A stretch of 25,767 bases of DNA from an uncultured Prevotellaceae bacterium (GCA_937891085.1 CALAEY010000036.1:1-25767); one strand, 5' to 3'. Counted from the first letter of the stretch, positions 1-8,455 are shown. Notes: generated by a model not told the origin, from the letters alone. Numbers and translations: made by a program.

Positions 1-1087
1 CGATATTGTCTTTCAGCGCAATGGAATCCGACACATACGATGCCCAGGAAGTTCCTGATATCACATGGACAATCAGGCAGGCCAGGCCAAAAGCCACCAG
101 CGCGATAATTCCCGCATTCAGCAGTTGCCTGCCGATGAGCGAACCGCGTCCTTCACCCAGGACTTTCCGGGTATTGATGTTCTTGATACGGAAAGGAATC
201 TCCGCAAAGGCGAAATTGATGAAGTTGATGATGGCAATGAGAATCAGCAGGATAGCGATGGCCGCCAGCGTGATGGTGATGGATCTGTTGGCGCTTGTGG
301 TTCCGGCGCGTACGTCGCGTTCAAAGTGGGCATCGTGCAGGTTGCTGAGGCGGAATCCTTTGCGATATTTTGCAATCTCTTCATCAGAGGATCCTTCAAA
401 TAAATCCGGCACCAGCGCATCCAGAATGGCGGATTCTGTTTCCCGAACCTGAACTGGATCATTTAGTTTGAGGTAAGCCGCAAAAGACCATTCAGAGCCA
501 TCGTGCAGGAGCCAGTCACCCATATTCATAATGATGCCATAGTGAAGGCTATAGTTGCGGGGCGTGTTCTTGAAAACCCCGACGATGCGGCAATGGTCGT
601 CTTCTCCCGTCAAAAGCAACTTACCCACGGCGCTCTCCTCTCCGAAAATTATCTTGGCGAAGGCTTCATTGAGAATGGCCGTACCCCTGGCAGTGAATTC
701 CTTTGCCGAGCCTTCCACCCATTCGAAAGGGAAAACCGACAGCAGTGCGCTGTCCACCTGTACGGAAGGAATAATAATAGCCGACTCCTTGTCTCCTTCT
801 TTGTAAAAGACCTGCTGCCCCGTCTCGTGAAGGGTTCCAACGGCCTCTATATTCGGGCTGGCATTACGGACTAGTTCGATGATTGGCCGGCCGATATGCG
901 TACTGAAAAGCCCTTGGTCAATCCAGTTGTTCTCCAGCCGGAACACCTGCTCATGTCCCTCGAAGTTCTTGTCATAGGTGGCATCCCATTTCACCTGCAC
1001 CATCAGGATCATCGCCGCAGCAAACGCCACGCTCATCCCGAGGATATTAATCAGCGTCGAAACGCCTGTCTTTCTGAATACTTTCAT
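1..1087 (-). CDS. ABC transporter permease, MacB/FtsX type (3' part cut by window edge)
   Basis: This inner-membrane permease of a MacB-like ABC exporter is open from an ATG at 1087 to the window edge, giving 362 codons with no stop. The N-terminus MKVFRKTGVSTLINILGMSV leads straight into a first membrane segment (about residues 10-32). A soluble periplasmic MacB-type region follows, with the family-like stretch GEESAVGKLL. A second hydrophobic segment lies near residues 275-300 and a third begins near 330, which is the start of an FtsX domain. Proteins of this type in Bacteroidetes are usually about 750-800 residues, so roughly half is missing. It begins 5 bp after the stop of the preceding permease gene, so the two are co-transcribed. 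The substrate cannot be told from sequence. Family assignment is firm; the length and intactness of the rest are unknown. Confidence 0.85.
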   Translation of the reverse strand, partial: MKVFRKTGVSTLINILGMSVAFAAAMILMVQVKWDATYDKNFEGHEQVFRLENNWIDQGLFSTHIGRPIIELVRNASPNIEAVGTLHETGQQVFYKEGDKESAIIIPSVQVDSALLSVFPFEWVEGSAKEFTARGTAILNEAFAKIIFGEESAVGKLLLTGEDDHCRIVGVFKNTPRNYSLHYGIIMNMGDWLLHDGSEWSFAAYLKLNDPVQVRETESAILDALVPDLFEGSSDEEIAKYRKGFRLSNLHDAHFERDVRAGTTSANRSITITLAAIAILLILIAIINFINFAFAEIPFRIKNINTRKVLGEGRGSLIGRQLLNAGIIALVAFGLACLIVHVISGTSWASYVSDSIALKDNI

Positions 1088-1092
1088 AGAAT

Positions 1093-3417
1093 TTATTCTT
1101 TTTTCAACGCCTCGGCCGGATTCGTCCGGGCGGTCTTGATGCTTTGATACAATACGCTCGCGATGGCTATCAGCGCCACTACAGCCCCGGCTGCAAGGAA
1201 TATCCACCAGTAAAGGTCGATTCGGTGGCCGTAGCCCGAGAGCCAATGATTCATGATGAGCCAGGCAATCGGTACGCCGATGACAAAGGCAATCCCCACC
1301 ATCTTCATGAATGACAGCACCAGTTCTTTCAGCACGCCGGAATAATCGGCCCCAAAGACTTTTTTCACCGACACGCTGCGAATCTCCTGCTGCATATAGT
1401 AGGAGCTCATCGCAAAGAGGCCCAGGGCACTCACCAGGATGGACAGCAGCGTGAAGATAAAGACAATCTTGAGCACCCGGCTTTCGTCCTTGAAACCGTC
1501 CGCAATCATCTCCTCGATGTACTGACCCTCAAAGAGCCTGCCCGGGAACACTTCTCCGGCCACGGCTTCCACCCGCTTCTTGGCAGCGGCCTGGTCGCCG
1601 GTCGTTTTCACCAGGAGCACCCAAGGATAATCGTCATCCGGATTCTCTCCGCGGTTGTAAATCATCGCGGCGCTCTGGTCCTGCTCCAGCGGGCGGATTT
1701 TGAAATCATAGTAAATGCCGCCGATGCTTCTTGTGCCGTTCTGGGCCGTCTGGAATTCCGTTGCCGTTTCCTCGATGCCGATTTGTTTGAAAGCATATTC
1801 ATTGAGCCACCATTTGTTTGGTTGATGGTTATCTTGCTTCACCTTTAAGCCCAGGATGTCAAAATATTTGTCATCCCCTTGGATTTGTTGGAAGGACACC
1901 CAATGTCCGTCAGGCATTTCCATGGTCCAGTTGTTCGTTCCTCCCAGCGGAATGCCGTCACCCTGGCCCACTTCCTCCACGCAGGGCTCCTCCCGCCATT
2001 TATCCAGCAGCGGACGGATCTTCCCGGTCTGGCCGAAAGCATTGTCCACCACCAGGATGTCCTTGGTATTGTAACCCAGGTCCGCCGATACCATGTGCCG
2101 AATCTGGAGGCCAATCGTCAGGGCGCTCACCAGCATCACCACGGCCACGACATTCTGAACCACGATAATGACCTTGCTGTAAACCGTCTTGGTCTTGAGC
2201 CGAAGCGTTCCCCGGACAATCTCAATAGGCTGCGCTTTCTGGATGAGCAGCGCCGGGACAATACCGGAAAGGATACCCAGCACCAAGATAAATCCCAGCA
2301 CCAACAGGATATTGACTGGTGTAACGGCCTTGAAAACAGACACCTGATACTCCAGAATTCGGGAAGCCGTAGGCGCAAGCGCTTCGGCCAGCAGGATGGC
2401 CAGCAGCATCGAAATGCCGCAGATGGCTGTGCTTTCCGCGATCATCTTGAAGAAGATGCTCCGTTTCTCGGCCCCCACCAAACGACGGGTAGCCATCTCC
2501 TTGGCGCGGAATCCCGTAAGTGCCGTAGTCATGTTGATATAGTTCAGCACGGCAAATGCCAGCAGCAGGATGCACATCGCCAGCAGCAGGTTCACGAAAC
2601 TCCGGTTGCCGAACTGGATCGTTTCCGTGCCGTCCTGATTTCCCGATTCCAGGAAATACATCTCCCTGAGCGGAATGAAACGCACATCGTTATACTGGCT
2701 TTTGTACACCCAAAAATTCTCCTTCAGCCAGTCCAGGACAGCATCGTGCTTGGACCGTAGATCTGCACCGGGATGCGTCATCACGAAGCAGATACCGCTG
2801 CCGGCGTTGCTCATCTCCTCATTGTTGGCCGAATTTCTCTTGGTCATAATTTCGCCCCGCATCAGCACATCCGGAGCCTTCAGGATGGAATTGCCAAAGT
2901 CTTTATAGACACCACATACGGTAATAAGCGGTCCACCTGCGTCATTGAACTGGATGACCTGGCCGATGGGGTCTTTGTCCCCGAAATGCGCGTTGGCAAA
3001 CTCCTCGCTTATCATACAGCGGTCCCAGGAGATGCGCCAATCGGCTTTGTTGCCCTTGGTGAGTTCATAACTGAATATCTCAAAGAAGGTACTGTCCGCC
3101 GCCATCGTGCTGCCGTAAACCAGTTCGCCGCCGATGGTGAAAGCATCGGCCGAAGCCATATTCGCCACGCAGCAACCCTTCTCAATCTCCGGGAAGTTGT
3201 TCTTGAGGTGCTTATCCAGCCAATAACCCATCGTGACGCGCTGTTCACTGGCGACGATATAGACCCTGTCGGCATTCTCCTGGAAAGAATCCGTGCTCAG
3301 CTGCCGCTGCACATACACCGCCAGCAGAAGCACGAACGCCATGGACACCGTGAGGCCCACGAGGTTGATAGCCCCGTATAACTTATTCTTCTTAAGGAAG
3401 TTCCAAAAACTTTTCAT
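1093..3417 (-). CDS. ABC transporter permease, MacB/FtsX type, full length
   Basis: A 774-residue inner-membrane permease with the duplicated Bacteroidetes architecture. It has an N-terminal membrane segment (about residues 13-36), a periplasmic MacB_PCD-like domain, an FtsX three-helix block in the middle (beginning NLLLAMCILLLAFAVLNYIN), a second anchor and periplasmic domain, and a C-terminal FtsX block. The C-terminus ends TNPAEALKKE, a tail typical of FtsX-type permeases. Such permeases do not pump on their own: they couple a cytoplasmic ATPase to a periplasmic adaptor and a TolC channel. The adaptor and TolC genes lie immediately upstream in the same operon (3-bp gap to the adaptor). 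No ATPase gene is in the window. The start is ATG at 3417. The substrate is unknown; lipopeptides, antimicrobial peptides or envelope lipids are known for relatives. Confidence 0.9.
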   Translation of the reverse strand: MKSFWNFLKKNKLYGAINLVGLTVSMAFVLLLAVYVQRQLSTDSFQENADRVYIVASEQRVTMGYWLDKHLKNNFPEIEKGCCVANMASADAFTIGGELVYGSTMAADSTFFEIFSYELTKGNKADWRISWDRCMISEEFANAHFGDKDPIGQVIQFNDAGGPLITVCGVYKDFGNSILKAPDVLMRGEIMTKRNSANNEEMSNAGSGICFVMTHPGADLRSKHDAVLDWLKENFWVYKSQYNDVRFIPLREMYFLESGNQDGTETIQFGNRSFVNLLLAMCILLLAFAVLNYINMTTALTGFRAKEMATRRLVGAEKRSIFFKMIAESTAICGISMLLAILLAEALAPTASRILEYQVSVFKAVTPVNILLVLGFILVLGILSGIVPALLIQKAQPIEIVRGTLRLKTKTVYSKVIIVVQNVVAVVMLVSALTIGLQIRHMVSADLGYNTKDILVVDNAFGQTGKIRPLLDKWREEPCVEEVGQGDGIPLGGTNNWTMEMPDGHWVSFQQIQGDDKYFDILGLKVKQDNHQPNKWWLNEYAFKQIGIEETATEFQTAQNGTRSIGGIYYDFKIRPLEQDQSAAMIYNRGENPDDDYPWVLLVKTTGDQAAAKKRVEAVAGEVFPGRLFEGQYIEEMIADGFKDESRVLKIVFIFTLLSILVSALGLFAMSSYYMQQEIRSVSVKKVFGADYSGVLKELVLSFMKMVGIAFVIGVPIAWLIMNHWLSGYGHRIDLYWWIFLAAGAVVALIAIASVLYQSIKTARTNPAEALKKE

Positions 3418-3420
3418 AAC

Positions 3421-4677
3421 TTAGAATACCAATACATCACTATCCCCATAAGTCTCATACCCCGAAGTAATTACTTTCTCTCCTGGTTCCAGGCCTTCCA
3501 GCACTTCGTAGTACTGGGGATTCTGGCGTCCGATGCGGATTTCACGCTTCACGGCTCTGTTGCCATCTTTATTCACCACATAGATCCACTTGCCACCTGT
3601 CTGCTGGTAGAAGGAACCACGAGGGATGAGGATGGCTTCTTCAGGCTGCCCCAGTTGCAGATTGAGGTAGTAGGTCTGGCCGCTGCGGATGTTGTCAGGC
3701 TGCACTCCGTCGAACTTGAAGTCGGCCTTGAACTTGCCGTCACGCACCTCTGGATACACCTTGCGAATCAGGGTGGAGAAGGTGTCTCCCTGACGCTCGA
3801 AAGTGGCCTCCAGCCCTTCCACCACACGGTCTATGTAGTGCTCGTCTATCTGCGCCTCTACCTTATAGGTACCCACGGAGTTGATCTGTCCTATCTTGGT
3901 ACCACTGGCAATGCTCTGCCCCAGTACCACATCCAGCAGGCCCAGCTCACCATCGATGGGAGCCTTCACGACGAGGTTGCTCTTGCGCTTGCGAATCATC
4001 TGCATATTGAGCTGCATATTCTCTAAGCTCTCCTCCATGCGGTCTATCTGCGTGCCACGATAGAGGCTGTCTTGCTTGGAGCGCTCACGGATGAGCTCAT
4101 ACTTCTGCTGCGCCAGTCGGTAGTCTTCCTCTGCTTTCAGATACTCCTCCTTGGCGATGAGCTTATCCTCATAGAGGGCCTTTTGCTGCTCGTAAGTGCG
4201 GCGCAGGCGTTCTACCTGTGTGCCATATTCCAGCACGTTCTGGCGCACATCGAGCTTCTGCTGCTCCATCTGTATCTGCGTATTGCGCAGGATGTTCTCC
4301 TTCTCTGCCAGTTCGGCTTCGGAGTTCAGGATGGAGAGGTCCAGATTGTCATTGCTCAGCACCAAGATGGGGTCGCCCGCCTGCACGGCCGAGCCCTCTT
4401 CAATCAAGATGGTCTCTACAATGCCCCCTTCTTGCGGACTAAGCTGAATGGTGGTCATGGGCTGCACCCTGCCGCTGATGCGGATATAGTCGTTAAACTC
4501 TCCTCGCTCTGCGGTAGTTACCACCACCGTATCCTTGTCCACACGCAGGGTCTTGTTGTTGGGGCGGGCTATCAGGTAAACGATAAATGCCACGAGCAAT
4601 GCTCCTAACCAGTAGGGAAGGGCTTTCTTGGTGAATGCTACCCTCCAGCCTGTTACTTTTTCGATTGTCTTATCCAT
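3421..4677 (-). CDS. Periplasmic adaptor (HlyD/MacA-type membrane fusion protein)
   Basis: A 418-residue membrane fusion protein that would link the inner-membrane permeases to the TolC-like channel. It has a cytoplasmic N-terminus and one signal-anchor helix (about residues 20-38), then a first half-lipoyl segment (IVETILIEEGSAVQAGDPIL). A long alpha-helical hairpin rich in E, Q and K covers about residues 115-230. The second half-lipoyl segment follows (VVKAPIDGELGLLDVVLGQ), then a beta-barrel domain and a membrane-proximal domain ending GEKVITSGYETYGDSDVLVF. Order and length fit MacA/HlyD proteins of Bacteroidetes. It starts at ATG 4677, 4 bp after the tolC-like stop, and ends 3 bp before the first permease. 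It is expected to be transcribed from the sigma-54 promoter upstream of the tolC-like gene. Confidence 0.92.
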   Translation of the reverse strand: MDKTIEKVTGWRVAFTKKALPYWLGALLVAFIVYLIARPNNKTLRVDKDTVVVTTAERGEFNDYIRISGRVQPMTTIQLSPQEGGIVETILIEEGSAVQAGDPILVLSNDNLDLSILNSEAELAEKENILRNTQIQMEQQKLDVRQNVLEYGTQVERLRRTYEQQKALYEDKLIAKEEYLKAEEDYRLAQQKYELIRERSKQDSLYRGTQIDRMEESLENMQLNMQMIRKRKSNLVVKAPIDGELGLLDVVLGQSIASGTKIGQINSVGTYKVEAQIDEHYIDRVVEGLEATFERQGDTFSTLIRKVYPEVRDGKFKADFKFDGVQPDNIRSGQTYYLNLQLGQPEEAILIPRGSFYQQTGGKWIYVVNKDGNRAVKREIRIGRQNPQYYEVLEGLEPGEKVITSGYETYGDSDVLVF

Positions 4678-4681
4678 ATCT

Positions 4682-6040
4682 TTATTGTTCTATGTATGCT
4701 ATACCATTATAATATCTTACGACTGCCTGCTTGATGAGGTACTTGAAGAGTGAGTTCATCTCATCGGCCTTGGCTTTCAGGTAGTTGTTGTTGGCTGTCT
4801 GATATTCCAGCGGAGAGATGAGGCCTTGCTCCAGTTTCTTGTGGTTGAGCAGGTAGGCTTCCTCTTGCACTTCGGCCTTATGCTGTGCCTGCAGATAGGC
4901 AGTGGCACTGCCGTCGCGGTCCTGAACGGCCCTGCGAACCTCAGACTCGATGTCGCGCCGCTTCTGATCCAGTTCTGCTGTGGCTTTCTTGTAGGCATTG
5001 CGCTTCTTGGAGATGTTGGAGGCTCTGCTCAGGCGGTCCCACAGGGGGATGGTGAGCGACATCTCCACATATTCACCACGATTGTTGCGGAACTGGTTAC
5101 CGAATGAGGCGGTATGGGCTCCCTGGTAGGTGTAGTAGCTGGTGTTCCATCCGGCATAGATGCCCACGGTGGGAAGCACCTGCCACTTAGCGGTATTGAG
5201 CTCTCGCTTGGCATTCTGCTGCTGCCAAGTGGCCATCTGTACCTCTGGATTGTTGGCTAAGGCAAAGCCCACAATACTTTCAGCATCAGTCTCAGCGGTG
5301 GCAGGCTGTGCTTCGATGGTGGTCTCTATCTGTAACTCTTCCTCTTCGGGCCAGAACATCAGGTCGGCCAGAATCATGCGCTGATCCAGATACATGTTGT
5401 GCGTATTGGTAAGCTCATACTGCCTGTCGGCCAGGTTGGCTTCCATCTCCACCACATCAGCGTGGCCTTTCTGTCCCAGTTCTTCTTGGCGACGGGCCAG
5501 CTTCAGCGATGCCTCTGCAGCGGACACTTGCTCTTGATAAACCTCAGACAGGCGCTTGTAATACACCACATTATAATAAGCTTCCATCACGGCCAGACAG
5601 ATGTCGGCTTCTGCCTGCTGTTCTTCCGACTTGGCAATGAGTATGCCCGTCTTGGAGATTTTATAGTTGTTCACAGCCTTGAAACCATCAAACAGGTCAT
5701 ACCCCATACTGATGCTGTAGTTGTTGTGAAACGACGTGGTGGTGAAGTAGGTGTTGGTCTGCGGGTCTATGCTACGTCCGAAGTTGTAGTAGGCATAGGT
5801 CTGCGCGTTGATAGCTGGGGTGAACAGCGTGAGGGCGGCATCACGACGGGCAATGCGCGCATCGCCGATGGCTGCCTCCTGAATCCGCATCTTGGTAGAG
5901 TTGGAGATGGCGTATTCCATGCACTCGTGCAGAGTCATCACCTTTCCTTGGGCTTCTTCAGACTGTGCCCAGGCTTTCGTCACCCCAAGAAAGGTGCCTG
6001 AAATGGCCATCAAAACGGTTATAAAATACTTTTTTGTCAT
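4682..6040 (-). CDS. TolC-like outer-membrane efflux protein
   Basis: A 452-residue outer-membrane channel of the TolC/OEP family, forming the exit duct of the exporter encoded downstream. It has a signal peptide (MTKKYFITVLMAISGTFLGV, then TKAWAQS, cleavage likely after AWA). Two OEP repeats follow, built of long coiled helices rich in A, E, Q and K, with a characteristic YNVVYYKRLSEVYQEQV stretch in the first and LNTAKWQVLPTVGIYAGWN opening the second. I chose the ATG at 6040; a GTG at 6043 is in frame one codon upstream but has no advantage. It is the first gene of the exporter operon. The gap to the kinase gene holds a sigma-54 promoter match at 6078-6093, giving a predicted leader of about 25-30 nt. 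Confidence 0.92.
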   Translation of the reverse strand: MTKKYFITVLMAISGTFLGVTKAWAQSEEAQGKVMTLHECMEYAISNSTKMRIQEAAIGDARIARRDAALTLFTPAINAQTYAYYNFGRSIDPQTNTYFTTTSFHNNYSISMGYDLFDGFKAVNNYKISKTGILIAKSEEQQAEADICLAVMEAYYNVVYYKRLSEVYQEQVSAAEASLKLARRQEELGQKGHADVVEMEANLADRQYELTNTHNMYLDQRMILADLMFWPEEEELQIETTIEAQPATAETDAESIVGFALANNPEVQMATWQQQNAKRELNTAKWQVLPTVGIYAGWNTSYYTYQGAHTASFGNQFRNNRGEYVEMSLTIPLWDRLSRASNISKKRNAYKKATAELDQKRRDIESEVRRAVQDRDGSATAYLQAQHKAEVQEEAYLLNHKKLEQGLISPLEYQTANNNYLKAKADEMNSLFKYLIKQAVVRYYNGIAYIEQ

Positions 6041-6077
6041 CACATCAGAAATTTACATATTTTCATGCCAAAGTATA

Positions 6078-6093
6078 AGCATAAACCGTGCCA
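6078..6093 (-). promoter_or_regulatory. Sigma-54 (RpoN) promoter, -24/-12 elements
   Basis: Read on the minus strand the sequence is TGGCACGGTTTATGCT. Against the consensus TGGCACGNNNNTTGCW it matches at every defined position except one (A for T at the first T of the -12 element). The invariant GG and GC dinucleotides are exactly 10 bp apart. Transcription would start near 6067, about 27 nt before the tolC-like ATG at 6040. The neighbouring gene encodes an NtrC-type sigma-54 activator, which makes a chance match less likely. Confidence 0.82.
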
Positions 6094-6135
6094 AACTCGC
6101 AATACGTTGATTTTCAAGGATGTGATGAATTTGTG

Positions 6136-6189
6136 AAAGTGTAAAGCATTGTAAAGACGCTTTACAACTTTACACTTTCTTTACACTTT
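6136..6189. promoter_or_regulatory. Palindromic activator-binding array (candidate UAS/enhancer)
   Basis: Five copies of the heptamer TGTAAAG lie here: forward at 6140-6146 and 6150-6156, inverted (CTTTACA) at 6160-6166, 6168-6174 and 6179-6185. The inner pair forms a perfect palindrome, TTGTAAAG-ACG-CTTTACAA (6149-6167). AAAGTGTAAAG (6136-6146) and CTTTACACTTT (6168-6178) form an outer one, and the latter 11-mer is repeated directly at 6179-6189. The array lies about 70-120 bp upstream of the predicted start of the sigma-54 promoter, the usual distance for an enhancer of an NtrC-type activator. That the neighbouring regulator binds here is inferred. The hairpin could also act as a terminator after the kinase gene, but no T-run follows it on the minus strand. 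Confidence 0.65.
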
Positions 6190-6200
6190 TCGTAGGGGGA

Positions 6201-7082
6201 TTATCTGAAGCGAAGTTCGAAGACCGTCTGTGTGCTGTCGCTTTTTAGCAGCTCGATGCTGCCGTTGTGGTTGCGCATGATCTGGCGGGAGATGCTGAGG
6301 CCTATGCCCGTGCCTTCTTTCTTGGTGGTGAAGAAAGGGATGAAGATTTGTTCCTGACTGCTTACGGGGATGGGCACTCCGTCATTGGCCACCCAGATGA
6401 TGACCTCATCGTCTTGCCCCATCTGGGCAGTGATGTCGATATGCTTGGCTCCTGCCTGCAGGGCATTCTTCAAGAGATTGATGAGGATTTGGGAGATCTG
6501 CCCCTCGTCTGCATAGATCATCAGGTCGGCATCCAGGGAGTGGTAGGTGCATACGGCTCCGCAAGATGCTACAAATTCACTGTTGAGTGAAATGACTTGC
6601 CCCATGAGCTCCTCCAAGACAAGGGCTTTACGTATCGGACGGGCCACACCGCTAAGTTGGCGGTAGGTCTGCACAAAGTCTATCAGGTTTCTGGAACTCT
6701 CGGAGATGGTTTCAAGACCCGACTTTACGTCCAGTTCACTTTGGCCGTTTTCGTCCATCGACTTGGCCAGGGCATCACTCAGCGAGGCGATGGGCGATAC
6801 CGTATTCATGATCTCGTGGGTGAGCACGCGTATCAGCTTGGTCCAGGAGTCCTGCTCATGGGCTTGGCGCTGACGTTCGAAGATGGTGCGTATGCGATTG
6901 AGCGTACGGTTGAACTTGCTCTTCTCCTGAAATCGGAAGTTGAGTTCTCCGTCTTCCATCGCATCCATCATGTAGGCCACCTTCTTGATGTCTTCATGGC
7001 GCGTATAAAGTGCCGCTGCAATCGCTACGATGATGGCAACGATGACTGCTACTGCTACAATATGCCAGATAGTGAAGGTCAT
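6201..7082 (-). CDS. Sensor histidine kinase, small, membrane-anchored
   Basis: A 293-residue histidine kinase that should phosphorylate the response regulator encoded just upstream. It has one membrane helix at the very N-terminus (about residues 5-25), a short HAMP-like or coiled linker, and an H-box LTHEIMNTVSPI with H89 as the expected phosphorylation site. The catalytic domain has an N-box INLLKNAL (N206), a G1 box VANDGVP, an F-box IFIPFFTTKKEG and a G2 box GTGIGLS (257-263). All residues needed for catalysis are present. There is no periplasmic loop and no recognisable PAS or GAF domain, so the signal must be sensed in or near the membrane or through a partner. The start codon overlaps the regulator's stop (ATGA at 7079-7082), which fixes the start and indicates translational coupling. 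Confidence 0.92.
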   Translation of the reverse strand: MTFTIWHIVAVAVIVAIIVAIAAALYTRHEDIKKVAYMMDAMEDGELNFRFQEKSKFNRTLNRIRTIFERQRQAHEQDSWTKLIRVLTHEIMNTVSPIASLSDALAKSMDENGQSELDVKSGLETISESSRNLIDFVQTYRQLSGVARPIRKALVLEELMGQVISLNSEFVASCGAVCTYHSLDADLMIYADEGQISQILINLLKNALQAGAKHIDITAQMGQDDEVIIWVANDGVPIPVSSQEQIFIPFFTTKKEGTGIGLSISRQIMRNHNGSIELLKSDSTQTVFELRFR

Positions 7083-8455
7083 AAGCCGTATTTTTTCAGT
7101 TTTGCATAAAGGGTAGGGCGGCTCACGCCCAGCATCTTGGCAGCAGCCGAGATATTGCCACCCGTGCGTTCCATCGCATTGCGCACCAAGTGTTCCTCGT
7201 CACTCTCGCTCATAGCTCTGAGGTTGGCGCTGGCTTGGGCAGCTTGCGTGTGCTCAGTCTTGATGTCCTTGGCTGTCAGGGTGGTGCCTTCTGAGAGGAT
7301 GACCGCCTTCTCCATGCAGTTCTGCAGTTCACGGATGTTGCCTCCCCAACGATAGCTTTTCAGCACCTCGGCAGCGCCCTCATCCAGTGCGTTCAGAGGG
7401 CGGTGGTACTTCTCCGCATAGCGCTTCAGGAACAGCTGCGCCAGTGGCACGATGTCTTCCTTGCGCTTGCGCAGAGGCGGCAGGGCGATGTGCACCGTGT
7501 TGATGCGGTAGTAGAGGTCTTCGCGGAAACGCCCCTCACGTACCAGTGCCTCCAAGTCCATGTTGGTGGCACAGATCAGACGTATGTTCACAGGGATAGT
7601 CTTCGATCCACCCACACGCACGATGCTGCGGTTCTGTATGGCACGGAGCAACTTAGCCTGCAGGTGCAGGGGGATGTTGCCTATCTCATCGAGGAAGAGC
7701 GTGCTGCCATCGGCTTGCTCGAACTTGCCCGCATGATCGGCATGGGCATCTGTGAAGGCTCCTTTCACATGGCCGAAGAGCTCACTCTCAAACAGCGTCT
7801 CTGTGATGGCACCCGCATCTACGGCCACCATGGGCTTGCCACTGCGCAAGCTATGGGCATGGATCTCTTGCGCCAGCACATCCTTACCCGTACCGTTCTC
7901 ACCCGTGATGAGCACAGTGGCATCGGTGGGCGCTATCTTGCTGAGCGACTTCTCTATCTCCCTCATGGCAGGGCTGGTACCCCAGAACATTGGGCTTACA
8001 GAAGCAGGAGCATCACTGGTCTGCCTATCCTTGCTTCGTGCTTTGCGGGCCTTGTCCCTCGCTGCACTGAGCACCTCCACCAGCTTGGCATTTTCCCAAG
8101 GCTTCACGATGAAGTCGAACGCCCCGCGCTTCATGCCCTCCACAGCCAGTTGGATATCTGCATAGGCTGTGAACAGCACCACTTCTACATCGGGTGCCGA
8201 CTTTTTGAGCTCGGAGGTCCAGTACAGACCCTCATTGCCCGTGTTGATGGAGGCGTTGAAGTTCATGTCGAGCAGTACCACATCTGGGCGTAGCTGCTCC
8301 AAGGCCGTCATCAGCATGGTGGGGCTGGGGATGGTCTTCACCTCAGCAAAGTACAACGGCAGGAGTATCTCCAGTGCCTTGTGGATGCCGGCATTGTCGT
8401 CAACAATCAGTATTTTTCCTAATTTCTGTGTTGCCATCACGTAGTCATTATTCAT
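7079..8455 (-). CDS. Sigma-54-dependent response regulator (NtrC family)
   Basis: A 458-residue transcription activator with three domains. The receiver spans about residues 12-130, with acidic pair D19/D20, phosphoacceptor D63, T96 and K118. The sigma-54 AAA+ domain spans about 155-390, with Walker A GENGTGKD (185-192), the loop GAFTDA (232-237) and Walker B LFLDE (253-257). A Fis-type helix-turn-helix closes the protein, containing GGNISAAAKMLGVSRPTLY. The sigma-54-contacting loop is usually GAFTGA; the D variant occurs in functional relatives. It probably activates the sigma-54 promoter upstream of the tolC-like gene, via the TGTAAAG array. ATG 8455 is the upstream start. ATG 8437 (MATQKLGKI) is an in-frame alternative that fits better with the -7 box at 8466-8473, which would leave only about 5 nt of leader before 8455. 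Confidence 0.93.
   Translation of the reverse strand: MNNDYVMATQKLGKILIVDDNAGIHKALEILLPLYFAEVKTIPSPTMLMTALEQLRPDVVLLDMNFNASINTGNEGLYWTSELKKSAPDVEVVLFTAYADIQLAVEGMKRGAFDFIVKPWENAKLVEVLSAARDKARKARSKDRQTSDAPASVSPMFWGTSPAMREIEKSLSKIAPTDATVLITGENGTGKDVLAQEIHAHSLRSGKPMVAVDAGAITETLFESELFGHVKGAFTDAHADHAGKFEQADGSTLFLDEIGNIPLHLQAKLLRAIQNRSIVRVGGSKTIPVNIRLICATNMDLEALVREGRFREDLYYRINTVHIALPPLRKRKEDIVPLAQLFLKRYAEKYHRPLNALDEGAAEVLKSYRWGGNIRELQNCMEKAVILSEGTTLTAKDIKTEHTQAAQASANLRAMSESDEEHLVRNAMERTGGNISAAAKMLGVSRPTLYAKLKKYGL

Noticed and set aside
1879..2760. Plus-strand open frame of 293 codons inside the 774-residue permease gene
   Set aside because: It is antisense to a clear FtsX-type permease, rich in H, Q and R as expected of a reversed coding strand, and resembles no family.
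1..3420. Foreign origin of the permease pair from base composition
   Set aside because: Spot counts of GC in single lines (about 55% near 2041, 60% near 4081) do not show a clear shift; a full codon-usage test would be needed.
6136..6189. Hairpin after the kinase gene as an intrinsic terminator
   Set aside because: The stem is strong, but on the minus strand it is followed by CACAAATTC and not a T-run; repeated heptamers fit an activator array better.
7403..8293. Plus-strand open frame of 296 codons opposite the response regulator
   Set aside because: It is antisense to an intact regulator with all expected motifs; its composition is that of a shadow frame.
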